Shown here piece after piece: positions 23,617 through 26,623 of a stretch of DNA of 26,623 nucleotides. The notes under the pieces are model-generated. The model saw only the letters and a list, made by a program, of their open reading frames with translations. It ran no database searches and was not told where the DNA came from. Position 1 is the first letter of the stretch. Every line of letters starts with the position of its first letter. Both the position numbers and the translations under genes were made by a program. The stretch comes from an uncultured Christensenella sp. (GTDB lineage Bacteria > Bacillota > Clostridia > Christensenellales > UBA3700): contig CAJTNW010000013.1 in NCBI GenBank assembly GCA_910577795.1, positions 1-26,623 on the forward strand, given 5' to 3'.

Positions 23617-25389
23617 TTATCCCCTTGTAAGTTCTTTTAATTCATTCAAAGTATTTTGAAACTCTTGCATAGCAATATCAAAAGTTTTTTTATCTTCCAA
23701 ATTAACACCAGCAACTTTTAAAATTTCAGATGGTGGCATACTTCCACCAAGACTTAAAAACTTCTTATAACTTTCAACATTTTTGCTGTCATTTAAAATG
23801 CCATTTGCAATAACTACTGCAGATGTTATACCAGTTGCATATTTATAAACATAAAAACTATTATAAAAATGTGGTATTCTTGCCCACTCGTATTGAATAA
23901 GTCCATCATCTAATGTAGTTGATTTGTAATATTTATCGTTAAGTTTTTTGTACTCACTACACAAAAATTCAGCAGTCAAAGCCTCACCTTTTTCGTAAGC
24001 ACTATGGCTTATCATTTCAAACTCTGCAAACTGAGTTTGTCTAAACAAAGTAGTCCTAAACATATCAAGATAGTATGAAAGCAAATATTTCTTTTCATTT
24101 CCACTTGCGTTTTTAATAAGATATTTAAGCAACAAAATTTCATTAACTGTACTTGCAACTTCTGCTACAAAAATCTCATACCCTGCCTTTTCATAAGGCA
24201 AACTACTATTTGAATAATAAGTGTGCATAGCATGACCTAATTCATGAGCAATTGTAAACACGTCATGGGTTACACCTGTATAGTTTAACAAAACATAAGG
24301 ATGTATGCCGTAGCAACCCCACGAATAAGCACCACTTCTTTTACCCTTATTTTCGTAAACATCTATCCATTTATCATTAAAAGCCGTATCTAATAATTTT
24401 GCATAATCTTCACCCAAAGGTTTTAGTGCTTCTTTAACTAATTTTGTAGCATCTTCATAATTATACAAATGTTCAACTTCGTTAACAATAGGAGTGTGCA
24501 TATCCCACATTGCAAGTTTAGAATAACCTAATACTTTTTTGCGAAGACTTAAATAGTCATGCAACAATTTAATATTTTTATCCACACTTTCAGTTAAATT
24601 TTTATAAATAATTTCTGGCACATTTTCATTAAACATTGCTTTGTTTATTGCACTTTGATAGCCACGTACTTTTGCATAAAAACAATTCTTTTTTACATTA
24701 CCAGCATAAATACTAGCAATAGTATTTATCATTTTTTTGTACGCACCAAACATGTTTTTATATGCAGTTTTTCTTAAAATTCTGTCATCTGACTGCAAAA
24801 ACATACTATAAGTTCCATGAGTTAGTTTAATCTTTTCACCATTCGCTTTGATAGTTCCAAAGTCAACATCAACATTATCAAACATATTAAATGCAGCACG
24901 GAAATTGTCAGTAAATGTGTGCATATTGCTAAGCAATTTTTCTTCAGATTCACTTAAAATATGTGATTTTTCACGAATAATACTATCAAAATAGCAAGAA
25001 TGATTTTTAAAGTCAATATCATTTGCGAAATTGTTCAATTGTTCGTTGCTTAGTTTAATTAACTCTGGAGTAATGTAACTAGATTCAGCAGAATAATCAA
25101 CAAGTATTCTTTCCGCCTTATCTGTAAGTGCTTGATATTTGGATACTTCAGAATCCTCGTCCATTTTCATTTTTGCAAAAACGTAAATTCTTTCAATTGC
25201 CTCACTGATAGACGAATTTAAATTTAAACATTCAAGAATAGTTATTTTGTTATTAAGTTTGCCAGAAAATTCACCAATTTTTTTTATACCATCTTCTACT
25301 ATTTTATAATAACTATCCCATTCCTTTTCGTCTTTTACAATGTCGCACAAATTCCATTTGTATTTATCGTCAATTTCATTTCTTAGCAT
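23617..25389 (-). CDS. pepF: Oligoendopeptidase F (M3 metallopeptidase)
   Basis: A cytoplasmic zinc peptidase that degrades short peptides. The 590 aa match PepF (about 600). The zinc motif is AHELGHAMH with H382, E383 and H386, and the third ligand is probably E410 in FVAEVAS. The helical N-domain and GAYSWGCYGIHPYVLLNYTG (353-372) are typical of the family. SD GAGGAG precedes the ATG. It sits between the patatin gene and dnaB with short gaps (40 bp and 2 bp), so the three are probably one transcript, although the functions look unrelated. Confidence 0.95.
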   Translation of the reverse strand: MLRNEIDDKYKWNLCDIVKDEKEWDSYYKIVEDGIKKIGEFSGKLNNKITILECLNLNSSISEAIERIYVFAKMKMDEDSEVSKYQALTDKAERILVDYSAESSYITPELIKLSNEQLNNFANDIDFKNHSCYFDSIIREKSHILSESEEKLLSNMHTFTDNFRAAFNMFDNVDVDFGTIKANGEKIKLTHGTYSMFLQSDDRILRKTAYKNMFGAYKKMINTIASIYAGNVKKNCFYAKVRGYQSAINKAMFNENVPEIIYKNLTESVDKNIKLLHDYLSLRKKVLGYSKLAMWDMHTPIVNEVEHLYNYEDATKLVKEALKPLGEDYAKLLDTAFNDKWIDVYENKGKRSGAYSWGCYGIHPYVLLNYTGVTHDVFTIAHELGHAMHTYYSNSSLPYEKAGYEIFVAEVASTVNEILLLKYLIKNASGNEKKYLLSYYLDMFRTTLFRQTQFAEFEMISHSAYEKGEALTAEFLCSEYKKLNDKYYKSTTLDDGLIQYEWARIPHFYNSFYVYKYATGITSAVVIANGILNDSKNVESYKKFLSLGGSMPPSEILKVAGVNLEDKKTFDIAMQEFQNTLNELKELTRG

Positions 25390-25429
25390 AAAAACTCCTC
25401 ATTACTAAACTATATTCTTCTATAGATAA

Positions 25430-26593
25430 TCATACTTTATTATTCCTAAAATAATTATCCATAGTCATAATTATTTTGATTTCTTTAAATATTTTACTAC
25501 CAGTTTCTACAGATATTTTATAAAGGTTATCACTAACTAAACCTAAAAATTCGTCAAAATAATAAATTTGAAGTCTGTTAATACCTTCAAGTGCTGCTAT
25601 TCTTTCATACAAGTTAAGCATACTTTCTGCAAAATTATTGCCTTTTAGTTTTAACTCTTTAATTAATACTTCATTAAGGTGTTGTAATCCTTGATACACC
25701 TCACCAAAAATATGTGATATTTCAGAATATAAATCATCACATAAATCACATAGTCCGTAACCAAATGGAGATTTGTTTTGTGTGTCAATAAAATAATTTT
25801 GTCCGGCATAACCTCTCAGCAATTTTAAAACGTCTAAATATCCTATCAAAACTGCTCTTTCAGTAGACTCTTGCGTAAAGTTCATAACTCTACCAGGTTT
25901 TTCGCTAGGTTTGATATAAAAAATCTGACTATTTTTATCCTTAGGATTACGTTTTGGTATAGAACTTTTTGTTTCAATTGCAACAATGTCATTATAGCCT
26001 TTGTCAAGCAACATATTAATGGGCATATTGTCATAAATACCGCCATCAATAAATTCCTTACCATCAATAGAGGTCTTTTTAAAACCTGGGAATGATGCTG
26101 ATGCCATAACATAATCTGCAACTTGCCCTTCAGGCATATCGCTTACAAAAATTGATAGTGGCCGTTTTTCTGTTACAGAATAAGTCATAATACCAAAATC
26201 AATACCAGATTCCCTTAATAATTTTTCGTCTATATTATTTTTGATTAAGTTTTTTATTTTTGTAGTATCAAGTCCACCATCACCAATAAGTTTTTTAACA
26301 TAATTATAAAAGTACTTTAGTGTATCTTGGTCAAAATTCTTTTTAGCAATATTTTCGCCATAGTTGTTATTGATATTCAAAACATTTGCAAAGTCAATTT
26401 CTTTCCAAATTTTAATACTATCCTCAAACCTGTTTTGGGCAACCATTACTCCATTTAATGCTCCAACAGAAGTACCAGCAACACCATCAAAAATATAACC
26501 AGCCTCAAACAATGCTTTTAATGCCCCTGCTTGATAAGCACCTCTAGCACCGCCACCTTCCAAAACAAGTCCTAATCTTTTTTGACCACTCAC
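25430..26593 (-). CDS. Patatin-like phospholipase
   Basis: A serine lipid acyl hydrolase of the patatin family, 387 aa from GTG 26593. GGGAG at 26601-26605 lies 7 nt upstream; an in-frame TTG at 26614 has no SD. The oxyanion loop is GGGARG (13-18), the nucleophile S42 lies in GTSVG (40-44), and the catalytic Asp is D183 in FIDGGIYDNMP. The VMASASFPGFK segment is also family-typical. There is no signal peptide, so it is cytosolic or membrane-associated. The C-terminal 170 residues are charged and helical, with no domain I can name. The gene's upstream region lies outside the window. Confidence 0.92.
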   Translation of the reverse strand: MSGQKRLGLVLEGGGARGAYQAGALKALFEAGYIFDGVAGTSVGALNGVMVAQNRFEDSIKIWKEIDFANVLNINNNYGENIAKKNFDQDTLKYFYNYVKKLIGDGGLDTTKIKNLIKNNIDEKLLRESGIDFGIMTYSVTEKRPLSIFVSDMPEGQVADYVMASASFPGFKKTSIDGKEFIDGGIYDNMPINMLLDKGYNDIVAIETKSSIPKRNPKDKNSQIFYIKPSEKPGRVMNFTQESTERAVLIGYLDVLKLLRGYAGQNYFIDTQNKSPFGYGLCDLCDDLYSEISHIFGEVYQGLQHLNEVLIKELKLKGNNFAESMLNLYERIAALEGINRLQIYYFDEFLGLVSDNLYKISVETGSKIFKEIKIIMTMDNYFRNNKV

Positions 26594-26623
26594 TTTATCT
26601 CTCCCATAGTACAATTATGTTTG

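Noticed and set aside
1..26623. tRNA, rRNA, CRISPR array, prophage or insertion sequence
   Set aside because: Reading the gaps and the translated frames shows no cloverleaf, spaced direct repeats, transposase or phage gene. Nearly all DNA is accounted for by compact genes.

Overview
The window is AT-rich bacterial DNA of low-G+C Bacillota type, and every gene I can support lies on the minus strand. Three things point to a spore-forming, Clostridia-like organism. Sporulation genes are present (an intact sigK with a pro-sequence, yqfC, yqfD). The gene order yqfC-yqfD-phoH-pgpH-ybeY-era-yqzL-recO is the one known from Bacillus and Clostridium. DUF5685 sits beside a J-like protein with a Cys-Cys tail, which I associate with gut Clostridia. 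The genus cannot be fixed from sequence alone; the DUF6273/MBG-type surface protein suggests an uncultured gut lineage. The standard genetic code is used, with TGA as a stop.

Layout in the direction of transcription (right to left). (1) 26593-21962: a patatin-like hydrolase, oligoendopeptidase F, and replicative helicase DnaB with a long acidic tail. (2) 21892-12995: yqfC, yqfD, phoH, pgpH, ybeY, era, yqzL (40 aa), recO and ppdK, with a SigE-like promoter in front of yqfC and a hairpin after ppdK. The block combines sporulation, c-di-AMP breakdown, ribosome maturation, DNA repair and pyruvate/PEP metabolism. (3) 12849-10648: a DbpA-type DEAD-box helicase and HU, the latter with its own promoter and terminator. 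(4) 10395-9700: sigK. (5) 9558-7613: an Fe-S cluster operon, iscR-nifS-nifU, with an autoregulatory-looking operator and a strong terminator. (6) 7612-7242: a 371-bp gap holding an apparent invertible promoter, then a 1150-aa surface protein and a 45-aa membrane peptide. (7) 3335-158: trpS, DUF5685, the J-like protein and an S-component-like membrane protein, ending at two hairpin terminators.

The most notable finding is in the gap upstream of the surface protein. Two 29-bp sites in inverted orientation match at 28 of 29 positions. Each has the form of a tyrosine-recombinase core site (two dyad arms around a 7-bp spacer). They enclose a perfect TTGACA/TATAAT promoter that at present points away from the surface-protein gene. 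This looks like a phase-variation switch caught in the OFF orientation. Next in interest are a phoH gene that seems to need an AUU start codon, a PgpH lacking its extracellular sensor domain, and the DUF5685/J-like pair, with two Asp-rich motifs in one partner and a degenerate J domain plus twelve paired cysteines in the other.
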